Assembly (NCBI RefSeq): GCF_017114865.1
Contig: NZ_JADEYH010000017.1
Span: 1-64,000 of the forward strand
Length of the DNA: 64,000 nucleotides
Source: Streptomyces verrucosisporus
Lineage (GTDB): Bacteria; Actinomycetota; Actinomycetes; Streptomycetales; Streptomycetaceae
Direction of reading: 5' to 3'
Position numbers and translations under genes: made by a program. The stretch's first letter is position 1. Every line of letters starts with the position of its first letter. Below, piece after piece: positions 15,709 through 23,523 of the stretch. The notes below the pieces were generated by a model, which was not told the origin of the DNA, made no database searches, and saw nothing but the letters and a program-made list of their open reading frames with translations.

Positions 15709-15740
15709 GCGGGGCCGCCGGAAGGCGGGCCCCGCGCCGG
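15704..15740. terminator. Bidirectional hairpin between convergent VOC and MDR genes
   Basis: A perfect 13-bp stem (CCGGCGCGGGGCC with GGCCCCGCGCCGG) encloses an 11-nt loop. It lies 9 bp downstream of the MDR gene's stop on the minus strand. Confidence 0.75.
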
Positions 15741-15749
15741 GAAGTCGCG

Positions 15750-16673
15750 TCAGGAGACGTCGATGACGACCTTCCCCCTGGTCCGCCCGGACTGGCTCAG
15801 CCGCCACGCCTCGGCGGCCTCGGCCAGCGGCACCGCCCGGTCGACGCCGACCGTCAGCCTCCCGGCGTCGGCCAGGTCCGCCAGGGCGGCGAGGTCGGCC
15901 GGGTCGGGCCTCACGAACAGGTAGTGGCCGCCCTTGGCCATCACCTCGGCGTCCACGACCGACAGCACCCGCGAGGAGTCCCTGAGCACCTGCTGCGACA
16001 CCTCGATCGACTCGCCGCCGACGAAGTCGAAGGCCGCGTCCACACCATCGGGCGCCAGCCCGCGCACCCGGTCGGCCAGCCCCTCGCCGTAGGTGACCGG
16101 CTCGGCGCCCAGCTCCCGCAGGAAGTCGTGGTTGCGCTCGCTGGCGGTGCCGATGACCCGCGCGCCCCACGCGGCCGCGATCTGCACCGCCAGCGAGCCG
16201 ACGCCGCCGGCCGCGGCGTGGACCAGTACCGTCTCTCCCTCGCCCACGCCCAGCCGCCTCAGCGACTGGTACGCGGTGAGCCCGGCCAGCGGCAGCCCCG
16301 CCGCCTGCTGCCAGCTCAGCGCGGCGGGCTTGCGTGCCAGGGTGCGCACGGGCGCGGCGACCAGCTCGGCGTAGGTGCCGTTCTGCGCCCAGTCCTTGCG
16401 GACGTACCCGATCACCTCATCACCGGGGGCGAACTCCTTCGCGTCCGGGCCGGTGCTCTCCACCACGCCCGCCACGTCCCAGCCGGGCACCAGCGGGAAG
16501 TGGGCGTCGAGGACCGGGTCTAGGTAGCCCGCCCCGACCTTCCAGTCCACCGGGTTCACCCCGGCCGCCTTCACCCGCACCAGGACCGCGTCGGGCCCCA
16601 GCTTGGGGTCGGGGAGCTCGGTGAGGGTCAGATCGTCGGGTCCGCCATACTCGTTCAGAGCGATTGCCTTCAT
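15750..16673 (-). CDS. NADP-dependent zinc-free MDR oxidoreductase (quinone-reductase-like)
   Basis: This 307-residue protein is a medium-chain dehydrogenase/reductase of the quinone oxidoreductase group. It shows the N-terminal GroES-like domain (MKAIALNEYGGPDDLTLTEL, then GVNPVDWKVGAGYLD), the cofactor-binding Rossmann motif AAAGGVGSLAVQIA at about residue 150, and the C-terminal substrate domain ending RGKVVIDV. No structural zinc cysteines are seen. It probably reduces quinones or enones. The ATG at 16671-16673 has GGGGAAG upstream, and longer in-frame starts lack conservation. Confidence 0.9.
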   Translation of the reverse strand: MKAIALNEYGGPDDLTLTELPDPKLGPDAVLVRVKAAGVNPVDWKVGAGYLDPVLDAHFPLVPGWDVAGVVESTGPDAKEFAPGDEVIGYVRKDWAQNGTYAELVAAPVRTLARKPAALSWQQAAGLPLAGLTAYQSLRRLGVGEGETVLVHAAAGGVGSLAVQIAAAWGARVIGTASERNHDFLRELGAEPVTYGEGLADRVRGLAPDGVDAAFDFVGGESIEVSQQVLRDSSRVLSVVDAEVMAKGGHYLFVRPDPADLAALADLADAGRLTVGVDRAVPLAEAAEAWRLSQSGRTRGKVVIDVS

Positions 16674-16773
16674 ACCCCGCACAACTTCCCCGTCCGGGAA
16701 GATCATTCCCCCGCCCGCCCCACAGGCGCGCGAACGGCGGCACCGCGCCGTCCGCCGTGTGCCCCCGGCCCCG

Positions 16774-17004
16774 CTATCTGCGCCGCACCAGGTACATCCC
16801 GGACAGCAGCCCGATCACACCGGGGATCAGCAGCGCCACCCACAGAGGCATGGTCACGATGGGGACCAGCAGCCTGATCTCGGTCTGCTCGGTGTTCTGG
16901 AAGACGAAGACCAGGGTGGCGGCCAGCAGCAGCAGGACCAGCACCCTGCCCGGGGTCAGAAAGCCGCGCGCGCCACCGTCGCCCGTTCTCCTGTGTGTGC
17001 TCAT
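16774..17004 (-). CDS. LapA-like (DUF1049) small membrane protein
   Basis: This 76-residue protein has a charged N-terminus followed by two transmembrane helices (VLVLLLLAATLVFVFQNTEQ and MPLWVALLIPGVIGLLSGMY) and a basic tail, VRRR. The pattern FVFQNTEQTEIRLLV between the helices is the LapA/YciM-partner signature; in Gram-negatives LapA takes part in LPS regulation. In actinobacteria the role is unknown. It lies 47 bp downstream of the phosphopantetheinyl transferase gene and may be cotranscribed with it. Confidence 0.8.
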   Translation of the reverse strand: MSTHRRTGDGGARGFLTPGRVLVLLLLAATLVFVFQNTEQTEIRLLVPIVTMPLWVALLIPGVIGLLSGMYLVRRR

Positions 17005-17051
17005 GCCACCACCATGGGTGCGAGGGCCGCCGCCCGCCCGCCGGGCCGCCC

Positions 17052-17696
17052 CTACGGAACGCTCCCCTCCCCCGTACGTGCGACGGCGACCGCCACGGCC
17101 GCCGCGTAGCCCTCGGGCGCGGCCACGTCGGTGAGCTCCCAGCCGGGGACCGCGGCGGGGGTCGCCAGACTGCCGACGTAGGTGGTGTCCGGACTCTCGC
17201 CCAGGCCGGTGCCGGTGCCCTTGAGGTACGCCTCCTTCCGCGTCCAGCAGCGGGCGAAGGCGGCCGGGCGATCGACCGGCGCCAGCCCGCCGATCTCGGC
17301 GCGCTCGCGCGGGTGGAGGGCTGAGACGGTCTCCGCGACGGTGGCGGCCGTGGGATACGCCTCCACGTCGGCCCCGACGGGCGCGTCGTCGAGGGCGATC
17401 AGCACCACGTCGCCGGCGTGCGACAGCGAGAAGTGGACCGGATTGCCGGGTACGGCCGGGCGGCCGTGCGGCCCGCCGCACAGCGGGCACGGCTCGCGGG
17501 TGAGGGGGACGGCGGCGGGCTCGGTGCCCAGGACCGCGGCCAGTTCCAGGCGCAGGGCCGTGTGGGCGACGCGGTAGCGGTCGCGGTCGGCCTCCCGGAC
17601 GAACGCCGCGCAGCGGGCGCGCTCCTCCTCCGACAGCACCGCGCCGTCGGTTACGCCGGCCGCGTGCTCGGACACGCGCAACAGGTGCAGCTTCAA
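17052..17696 (-). CDS. Sfp-type 4'-phosphopantetheinyl transferase
   Basis: This 214-residue enzyme activates carrier proteins of polyketide and non-ribosomal peptide synthases by transferring phosphopantetheine from CoA. Its two diagnostic blocks are present: FSLSHAGDVVLIALD followed by VGADVEAYP (metal-binding Asp/Glu), and FARCWTRKEAYLKGTGTGLG (the WxxKEAxxK motif). A region PCPLCGGPHGRP before the first block is typical of streptomycete members. It is in a minus-strand group with a methyltransferase 28 bp upstream. No biosynthetic cluster is nearby, so it probably serves carrier proteins encoded elsewhere. Confidence 0.94.
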   Translation of the reverse strand: MKLHLLRVSEHAAGVTDGAVLSEEERARCAAFVREADRDRYRVAHTALRLELAAVLGTEPAAVPLTREPCPLCGGPHGRPAVPGNPVHFSLSHAGDVVLIALDDAPVGADVEAYPTAATVAETVSALHPRERAEIGGLAPVDRPAAFARCWTRKEAYLKGTGTGLGESPDTTYVGSLATPAAVPGWELTDVAAPEGYAAAVAVAVARTGEGSVP

Positions 17697-17724
17697 CCCG
17701 CCTCCTTGGGTGTCGCGCCGCCCG

Positions 17725-18432
17725 TCAGGGGCGCCTGACGCAGGTGTAGGCGCCGAAGAGGCGCCCTTCGTACTCCACCTCCACTATCTCGAACCCGGCT
17801 GTCTCCAGCATCGGCTCCAGCAGCCAGCGGAAGGTGCTGTACTCGGTGCGCAGGTGCTCGGCGTAGTCCTGTCGGGTGTAGCCGAGCGCGGGGTCGGCGG
17901 CCGCGCCCGCCATCCACTCCTCCAGGACCTCCCCGGCCTCGTGCGGCCGGAAGTCGAGGACGAGGTCGCGCAGCCGGAGCACACCGCCGGGCCGCAGCAC
18001 GCGGGCGATGCGGTCCAGCGCCAGGGCCTTGTAGAAGTCCGGCAGTTGGTGGAGGGCGTGCCGGGTGTGCACGGCGTCGGCGGGCTGCCCGGTGTGCTCG
18101 TAGGTGAGGAAACCGGCCCGGACGCACTCCAGGTTCGCCGCACTCTCCTGCCCGGCCCGCGCCCGCAGGTGCTCCAGCATCGCGGGCGAGACGTCCACGG
18201 CCACCACCCGGGTGAACTCACGGGCCGCCGCCAGCGCGAACCGCCCGGTTCCGGCGCCCAGATCCACCACGGTGGCACCCGGCCCCACGCCGTGGCGGCG
18301 CAGCGCGCCGACGTCCGGCGCCGGGTCGGGGTGCCCCTGCTTGCGGTCGAAGCCCGCCACGAAGGCCGGGTCCAGATGCTCGGGACCCGCGTGGGCGAGC
18401 TCGTCGATCATCCAGGGCTCGGGAGCGGTCAT
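17725..18432 (-). CDS. Class I SAM-dependent methyltransferase
   Basis: This 235-residue protein shows motif I TVVDLGAGTGRFALAAA at about residue 55, motif II VVAVDVSPAMLEHLRARA, and the later RIARVLRPGGVLRLRD, all standard Methyltransf_11/25 elements. The C-terminus (FEIVEVEYEGRLFGAYTCVR) shapes a substrate pocket of unknown specificity. The ATG at 18430-18432 follows CAGGAT by 6 nt on the minus strand, so the mRNA is probably leaderless. That argues against the 12-codon longer frame. It is likely cotranscribed with the phosphopantetheinyl transferase gene 28 bp downstream. Confidence 0.9.
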   Translation of the reverse strand: MTAPEPWMIDELAHAGPEHLDPAFVAGFDRKQGHPDPAPDVGALRRHGVGPGATVVDLGAGTGRFALAAAREFTRVVAVDVSPAMLEHLRARAGQESAANLECVRAGFLTYEHTGQPADAVHTRHALHQLPDFYKALALDRIARVLRPGGVLRLRDLVLDFRPHEAGEVLEEWMAGAAADPALGYTRQDYAEHLRTEYSTFRWLLEPMLETAGFEIVEVEYEGRLFGAYTCVRRP

Positions 18433-18576
18433 GGGCCGATCCTGGCACGCGGGGCTCACGGTCCGCACGGGGTTTTCAGCGCGTGCCGCCGGGCGCGTGG
18501 CGGACGGTGTGCTCGGGGAGGCCGGGGGTCGGGCGGCCTCGTCACCGCCCCGACCCCCTGCCGTCCGCCGCCAGGT

Positions 18577-19365
18577 TCAGGCGGTGAGACCGCCGTCCAC
18601 GGCGATGGAGGCGCCGGTGATGTACCGGCCCTGGGCGCCGGCCAGATGCGCCACCGTCGCCGCGATCTCCTCGGGCTTCCCGTAGCGCCCCAGGGCCGTC
18701 AGTCCGCTCTGGTAGTCCGCGCCCGGCCCGTCGGCGGGGTTCATCCCGGTGTCGACCGGGCCCGGGTGGACGAGGTTGGCCGTGATGCCGCGCGGGCCGA
18801 GCTCCCGGGCCAGCGCCTTGGTCAGGCCGGTCAGCGCGGCCTTGCCGGTGGCGTAGAGGGAGGCGCCGGGGAAGGCGACGCGCTCGGCCACGCAGCTTCC
18901 TACAGTGATGATCCGCCCGCCCTCCCCCATGTGGGCGAGGGCGGCCTGGCAGGCCAGGAAGGGGGCGCGGACGTTGACGTACAGCGTCCGGTCGACGTCC
19001 TCGGCAGCGATCTCGCCGATCGGTGCGACCAGGCCGATCCCGGCGTTGTTCACCAGGATGTCGAGCCGCCCGAACTCCGCCGCGGCCGCATCGACGGCGG
19101 CGCGTACGGCCTCCGGGTCGGCGCTGTCGGCGCGCACCGCCAGGGCCCGGCGGCCCATCGCCTTGATCTTCTCGGCCACCCGCCGCGCGCTCTCCTCGGA
19201 GTCCCGGTGGGTCAGCGCCACGTCGGCGCCGTCCCGGGCGAGCCGGAGCGCCACGGCCTCGCCGATGCCGCGGCTGCCGCCGGTCACCAGCGCCGCCCTG
19301 CCGTACAGGTCGTTCATGTCCGCTGTGTCGTTCATGCCGGTCGTCTCGGTCGTTTTCGTGGACAT
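18577..19365 (-). CDS. Short-chain dehydrogenase/reductase
   Basis: This 262-residue classical SDR shows the cofactor motif TGGSRGIGEAVAL, NNAGIG, the catalytic Ser in TVGSCVAERV, Tyr-x3-Lys in LYATGKAALTG, and the C-terminal ITGASIAVDGGL. The basic residues after the first glycine motif suggest NADPH. The substrate is unknown; FabG-like 3-oxoacyl reduction is one possibility. The ATG at 19363-19365 follows CAGGAT by 6 nt (leaderless), but in-frame ATGs closer to the domain (for example at 19335) are alternatives. It is divergent from the kinase-like gene. Confidence 0.9.
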   Translation of the reverse strand: MSTKTTETTGMNDTADMNDLYGRAALVTGGSRGIGEAVALRLARDGADVALTHRDSEESARRVAEKIKAMGRRALAVRADSADPEAVRAAVDAAAAEFGRLDILVNNAGIGLVAPIGEIAAEDVDRTLYVNVRAPFLACQAALAHMGEGGRIITVGSCVAERVAFPGASLYATGKAALTGLTKALARELGPRGITANLVHPGPVDTGMNPADGPGADYQSGLTALGRYGKPEEIAATVAHLAGAQGRYITGASIAVDGGLTA

Positions 19366-19460
19366 GGCTCGATCCTGGCGCGGTGCGGTCCGGGGGTCCG
19401 GCGGCATTCGGACGTCGCGTTCGGCGGCGGGGGGGCGGCGGCCCGCCTATGCTCGCCCCC

Positions 19461-20405
19461 ATGACGTCCGCGGATCCGGTGCCGCCCGGCCTGCCCGTGG
19501 TGAGGACCGTCTCCGGCTACCCGGGAGGGCCCGAGTGGCTGGTCCGACTGCCCGCTCTGATCGGTGAGTTGACCGAGCGGTGGGAGCTGGTGCGCGGCGA
19601 GCCGTTCACCGGGGGCAGCGTCTCGTGGGTGGCGCCGATCAGGCGCGCGGACGGCTCGGAGGCGGTGCTCAAGGTGAGCTGGCCGCACCGGGAGGCGGCC
19701 GGGGAGGGCGAGGCCCTGCGGCTGTGGGACGGGCGGGGCGCGGTGCGGCTGTACGAGCACGACGCCGGGCGGTACGCGCTGCTGCTGGAGCGCTGTACGC
19801 CGGGCACCGAGCTGGGCCGGGCCGCGGAACCGCCTGCCGAGGAGCGGCTGCTGGCCGGGGCGGAGGTGCTGCGCGAACTGTGGAGCGCGCCCGTTCCGCC
19901 GGACGCGGGGCTGGAGACGGTGGCGGAGGTGACCGCCGGGTGGGCGGATCTGGCCGAGGGACGGATGGCGCGGCTGCGGCCTCCCGGCTTCGATCCGGCC
20001 CTGGTGGCGCTGGGGGTACGGCTGCTGCGCGAGCTGCCGGGGACGGCCGCCCGCGAGGTGGTGGTGCACGGCGACCTCAACCCCGGCAACGTCCTGGCCG
20101 CCGGGCGGCGACCCTGGCTGGCGGTCGACGCCAAGCCGATGACCGGCGATCCGCTGTACGACCCCTGGCCGCTGATCGAGCAGATCGGCTACGCCTTCGG
20201 GCAGCCCGCCCCGCGCGGCGTGGTCGCCGCGCGGTGCTCGCTGGTGGCCGGCGCGCTCGGCGAGGACACGGGACGGCTGATGGCGTGGGCGGTGGCCCGC
20301 CGCGTGGAGTCGGCGCTGTGGGCCGTGGCCGAGGGCGGCGACCTGGAGGCGGGCACGGCGATGATGGCCCAGGTGCGCACCCTGGCGGATCTGGCGGGGC
20401 TGTAG
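19461..20405 (+). CDS. Streptomycin-6-phosphotransferase-like aminoglycoside kinase family protein
   Basis: This 314-residue protein resembles the APH(6)/streptomycin 6-kinase family: an N-lobe with GGSVSWVAPIRRADGSEAVL, then KVSWPHREAAGEGEALRLW; a C-lobe catalytic loop VVVHGDLNPGNVL (the HGDxxxxN Brenner motif); and AVDAKPMTGDPLYDPWPLIE in place of DFG. Related genes are common on streptomycete chromosomes and often do not give resistance. The ATG at 19461 follows TATGCT by 7 nt, supporting a leaderless start there rather than at the ATG at 19449. Confidence 0.85.
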   Translation: MTSADPVPPGLPVVRTVSGYPGGPEWLVRLPALIGELTERWELVRGEPFTGGSVSWVAPIRRADGSEAVLKVSWPHREAAGEGEALRLWDGRGAVRLYEHDAGRYALLLERCTPGTELGRAAEPPAEERLLAGAEVLRELWSAPVPPDAGLETVAEVTAGWADLAEGRMARLRPPGFDPALVALGVRLLRELPGTAAREVVVHGDLNPGNVLAAGRRPWLAVDAKPMTGDPLYDPWPLIEQIGYAFGQPAPRGVVAARCSLVAGALGEDTGRLMAWAVARRVESALWAVAEGGDLEAGTAMMAQVRTLADLAGL

Positions 20406-20457
20406 CTTCCCGAGCGGGCGGGGCTGTGAGCCGCGGCCCGGCGGGAGCGGGCGCCGC

Positions 20458-21414
20458 TCAGAGCAGGGCGGGCTCGTCGAACGTGAGCGTGCAGGTGTCG
20501 GCGTCCAGGGTGGCACGGACCCCCAGCGGCAGGGTCAGGGTCGCCGGGCCGTGTCCGAACCCCATCTCCTCCACCACCGGCACCCCCAGCGGGGCGAGTC
20601 GGTCCAGCAGCACCTCGCGGACCTTCTCGTACGGGCCGCAGTCGTGCCAGGAGCCGAGCACCACGCCCGCCACTCCGTCCAGTTCGCCGGAGCGCAGCAG
20701 GTGGGTGAGGTAGCCGTCGAGGCGGTACGGCGGCTCGCCGACGTCCTCCAGCAGCAGGATGCCGCCGTCCGGGCGGGCGCGGTCCCGCCCGGGGACGCCG
20801 GTCTGGCCGGCCAGCAGCGACAGGCAGCCGCCGTAGGTGGTGCCGGACGCCCGGCCGGGCAGCAGCGTGCGGGCGGTCGGGGAGGTGATCGCGGTGACCG
20901 TCTCCGGGGCGAGGAGGGTGGCGCGCAGATGCTCCTGGGTGGGGCCGTCCTTGAGGAAGGAGACGGTGGCGGGCATCGGGCCGTGCAGGGTGGCCAGGCC
21001 CAGCCGGGCCGCGAACGCCTCGTGCAGCACGGTCAGGTCGCTGTAGCCGACGAAGGGTTTGGGGCCGGCCGCGCGCATCGCGTCCCAGTCGGCCAGGTCC
21101 ACCATCCGCTGGACGCCGTAGCCGCCGCGGGCGGCGAGGACGGCGGTGACGGACGGGTCGCACCAGGCCTCGGTCAGGTCGCGGGCGCGGTCGGCGTCGG
21201 TGCCGGCCAGGTGGTCCAGGCGCGGGTGGACGTCCAGGACGTGCGGCATGACCAGCGGGTCCAGGTCCCAGCCGCGCAGCACGTCCACCCCGGCGTCCAG
21301 CCGCTCGCGCTCCACCGGGCCGCTGGGCGCCACGATCGCCACCCGGTCGCCGGGGCGCAGCCGCCCGGGCCGGGTGAGGGTGGGGGTGGGGCTCGGTGGT
21401 GAGGGAGGTGTCAC
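20458..21414 (-). CDS. LD-carboxypeptidase (peptidase family S66)
   Basis: This 318-residue cytoplasmic serine peptidase should remove the terminal D-Ala from murein tetrapeptides during wall recycling. MccF-like immunity relatives cleave other L,D or acyl-adenylate bonds. Visible motifs are VAIVAPSGPV, the catalytic Ser in VGYSDLTVLH, the Glu in LLLEDVGEPPYRLDG, and the His in GFGHGPATLTLP. The GTG start at 21412-21414 overlaps the stop of the S9 peptidase gene (GTGA, 4 bp), so the two are coupled. Confidence 0.9.
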   Translation of the reverse strand: MTPPSPPSPTPTLTRPGRLRPGDRVAIVAPSGPVERERLDAGVDVLRGWDLDPLVMPHVLDVHPRLDHLAGTDADRARDLTEAWCDPSVTAVLAARGGYGVQRMVDLADWDAMRAAGPKPFVGYSDLTVLHEAFAARLGLATLHGPMPATVSFLKDGPTQEHLRATLLAPETVTAITSPTARTLLPGRASGTTYGGCLSLLAGQTGVPGRDRARPDGGILLLEDVGEPPYRLDGYLTHLLRSGELDGVAGVVLGSWHDCGPYEKVREVLLDRLAPLGVPVVEEMGFGHGPATLTLPLGVRATLDADTCTLTFDEPALL

Positions 21415-23426
21415 GTGGTCAGCTCCAGCCTGGGGACGTCCGGTCGGTCGAAGCCGAAGACCTGTGCGTACAGGGAGAGTTCGGCCTCCACGGCCCGGAT
21501 GATGGTCTGCGCCCTGCGGAATCCGTGGCTCTCGCCCTCGAAGGCGAGGTAGGCGTGCGGCACTCCGCGGCCGGCGACCTCGGCCAGGAAGCGGTCGCAC
21601 TGGGCGGGCGGGCAGATCACGTCGTCCAGGCCCTGGAGCAGCAGGAAGGGGGCGGTGACGCGGTCGGCGTGGTGGACGGGCGAGCGGTCGCGGTAGCGCT
21701 CGGGGTGCTCCTCGGCGCGGCCGACGAGGGAGACCAGGTACTGCGACTCGAAGTCGTGCGTCTCGCCGGTCGCCCAGCCGGCCAGGTCGAGGATGGGGTA
21801 GCTGATGGTCCCGCAGGCGTACAGGCCCTCGGTCAGCGGCGAGGTGAGGGAGACGGCGGTGGTCCAGCCGCCCGCACTGCCGCCGCGTATGGCGAGCCGG
21901 GCGGGGTCGGCGGTGCCCTCGGCGGCCAGGGCGCGGGCGACGGTGGCGCAGTCCTCGACGTCGGCCACGCCCCAGCTCTCCCGCAGCCGCTCGCGGTAGG
22001 CGCGGCCGTAGCCCGCCGAGCCGCCGTAGTTCACCTCCACCACGCCGATGCCGCGCGAGGTGAAGTAGGCGATCTCCAGGTCCAGTACGAGGGGCGCCCG
22101 TCCGGTGGGCCCGCCGTGGGCCCACACCACGTACGGCGGCAGCTCGCCCTCGGGGGCCGCGGCGGCGGGATGGCGCGGGGGGTGAAGGTGGGCGTGGATC
22201 TCGCGGCCGTCCGGTCCGCGGAAGACGCGCTCGGCGGGGTCGGGGTAGTACGCCGGGTCGACCAGGTCGGTGTGGGCGGAGCCGACGACCAGGGTGTGAC
22301 CGGTGCGGGTGTCCAGCTCCACGACCTCGTACGCGCCGCGCGGGCTCGCGGCGACGCCGATGACGCGGGTGCCCGCGGCGGCCAGGGCCGGAGCCCACTC
22401 CGTCCACGGGCCGGGGACGTCGGCCAGTTCGCCGGTGGCCGGTTCCAGGATGCCCAGGCGCAGGGAGCCGCGGCCGTGCAGGACGGCGACCGTGCCGTCC
22501 TCCAGCGGCTGGAACCACTGGTGGCCGATCTTCCACAGCGGCCCGCCGAACTCCTCCTCGCGCGGGCACAGGGGAGTGGGTCCATCGGCGGCGCCGGCGG
22601 CGTCCACGTCCAGGCGGTACAGGTTCCACCAGCCGCTCGCGTCGCCGGTGTACAGCAGCGAGCCGTCCGCCGCCCAGCCGGCCTGCGCCACCGACTCCCG
22701 TTCACCGCCGGCGACGGCGCGGACGCCGGCGAAGGTGCCCTCGGCGGTGACGTCGGCGAGGCGGACGACCGTGCCGTCCCAGGGCATCCGGGGGTGGTCC
22801 CACACCAGCCACGCCGCCCGTCCGCCGTCCGGGGAGAGGCGGGGGCCGGTGGTGAACCGGTCGGTGTCGCCGGTCAGTTCGCGGACCCGGGAGCGGTCAA
22901 AGGCCGCGGAGCCGTCCAGGGGGACGGCCGCGATCACCCGGCGTACGTCGGTGGGCCGCTCGCCGGTGAACTCCTCAAGCACGCACCACACCTCGTCCCG
23001 GCCGGCCGGCACCACCGGATCGGCCCAGCGCAGGCCCTCGCCGAGAGCCGAGACGGGGGTGAGGGGGCGCGGCTCGGCGCCGGGGGCGTCCGGTTCGAAG
23101 GCGTACATCCGCTGGTCGGCGTGGTGGACGAAGACGATCAGCGGTCCGCCCGCCTCGCGCGCTGCCCCGGCCCAGGGGCGCCCGCCGTACTCGATCACCC
23201 GGCTGCGGACGTTCCACGGCTCGGGCAGCACCGACTCGGCGGGGCCGGACCCGTCCGGGCGCAGCCTCATCAGCGCCCGCCGCCCGCCCTCGGCGGGGCG
23301 GGGCTCGGTCCACCACACCTCCGCGCCCACGGTGCCCGCGTACTCGGGGTGGCCGTCGTGCGCGGCGACCAGGCGGGCGTCGATCGGCGACTCCCAGGTG
23401 CCGTACGGGGCGGTGGCGTACGTCAT
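21411..23426 (-). CDS. S9-family prolyl-oligopeptidase-type peptidase
   Basis: This 671-residue protein has a beta-propeller N-terminal part (about residues 1-400, with repeats such as RLSPDGGRAAWLVW) and a C-terminal alpha/beta hydrolase. The nucleophile serine lies in IRGGSAGGWTTAV, the aspartate in LQGLDDVICPP and the histidine in EGESHGFRRA. Dipeptidyl aminopeptidase/acylaminoacyl peptidase activity is likely. There is no signal peptide, so it acts in the cytoplasm. It leads the S9-S66 operon; the upstream M20 gene is separated by a terminator at 23480-23518. Confidence 0.92.
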   Translation of the reverse strand: MTYATAPYGTWESPIDARLVAAHDGHPEYAGTVGAEVWWTEPRPAEGGRRALMRLRPDGSGPAESVLPEPWNVRSRVIEYGGRPWAGAAREAGGPLIVFVHHADQRMYAFEPDAPGAEPRPLTPVSALGEGLRWADPVVPAGRDEVWCVLEEFTGERPTDVRRVIAAVPLDGSAAFDRSRVRELTGDTDRFTTGPRLSPDGGRAAWLVWDHPRMPWDGTVVRLADVTAEGTFAGVRAVAGGERESVAQAGWAADGSLLYTGDASGWWNLYRLDVDAAGAADGPTPLCPREEEFGGPLWKIGHQWFQPLEDGTVAVLHGRGSLRLGILEPATGELADVPGPWTEWAPALAAAGTRVIGVAASPRGAYEVVELDTRTGHTLVVGSAHTDLVDPAYYPDPAERVFRGPDGREIHAHLHPPRHPAAAAPEGELPPYVVWAHGGPTGRAPLVLDLEIAYFTSRGIGVVEVNYGGSAGYGRAYRERLRESWGVADVEDCATVARALAAEGTADPARLAIRGGSAGGWTTAVSLTSPLTEGLYACGTISYPILDLAGWATGETHDFESQYLVSLVGRAEEHPERYRDRSPVHHADRVTAPFLLLQGLDDVICPPAQCDRFLAEVAGRGVPHAYLAFEGESHGFRRAQTIIRAVEAELSLYAQVFGFDRPDVPRLELTT

Positions 23427-23479
23427 CGTGCGCGGCTCCTCGCGGGCTCGGCGGGTTCCTCGGAAAAGGGGTGCGGCGG

Positions 23480-23518
23480 GGTACGGCCGGGGCGGCTCGG
23501 GGCCGCCCCGGCCGTACC
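23480..23518 (-). terminator. Hairpin terminator of the M55-M20 operon
   Basis: A perfect 17-bp stem (arms 23480-23496 and 23502-23518) encloses TCGGG. It begins 5 bp after the M20 stop codon on the minus strand and lies upstream of the S9 peptidase start. Confidence 0.8.
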
Positions 23519-23523
23519 GGGGC

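Noticed and set aside
17052..19365. A secondary-metabolite gene cluster around the phosphopantetheinyl transferase
   Set aside because: No polyketide or peptide synthase, carrier protein or tailoring set is present; the methyltransferase and SDR alone do not make a cluster.
19461..20405. A functional streptomycin-resistance gene
   Set aside because: The family match is real, but such kinase-like genes are widespread in streptomycetes and no aminoglycoside cluster is nearby, so only a family-level call is made.
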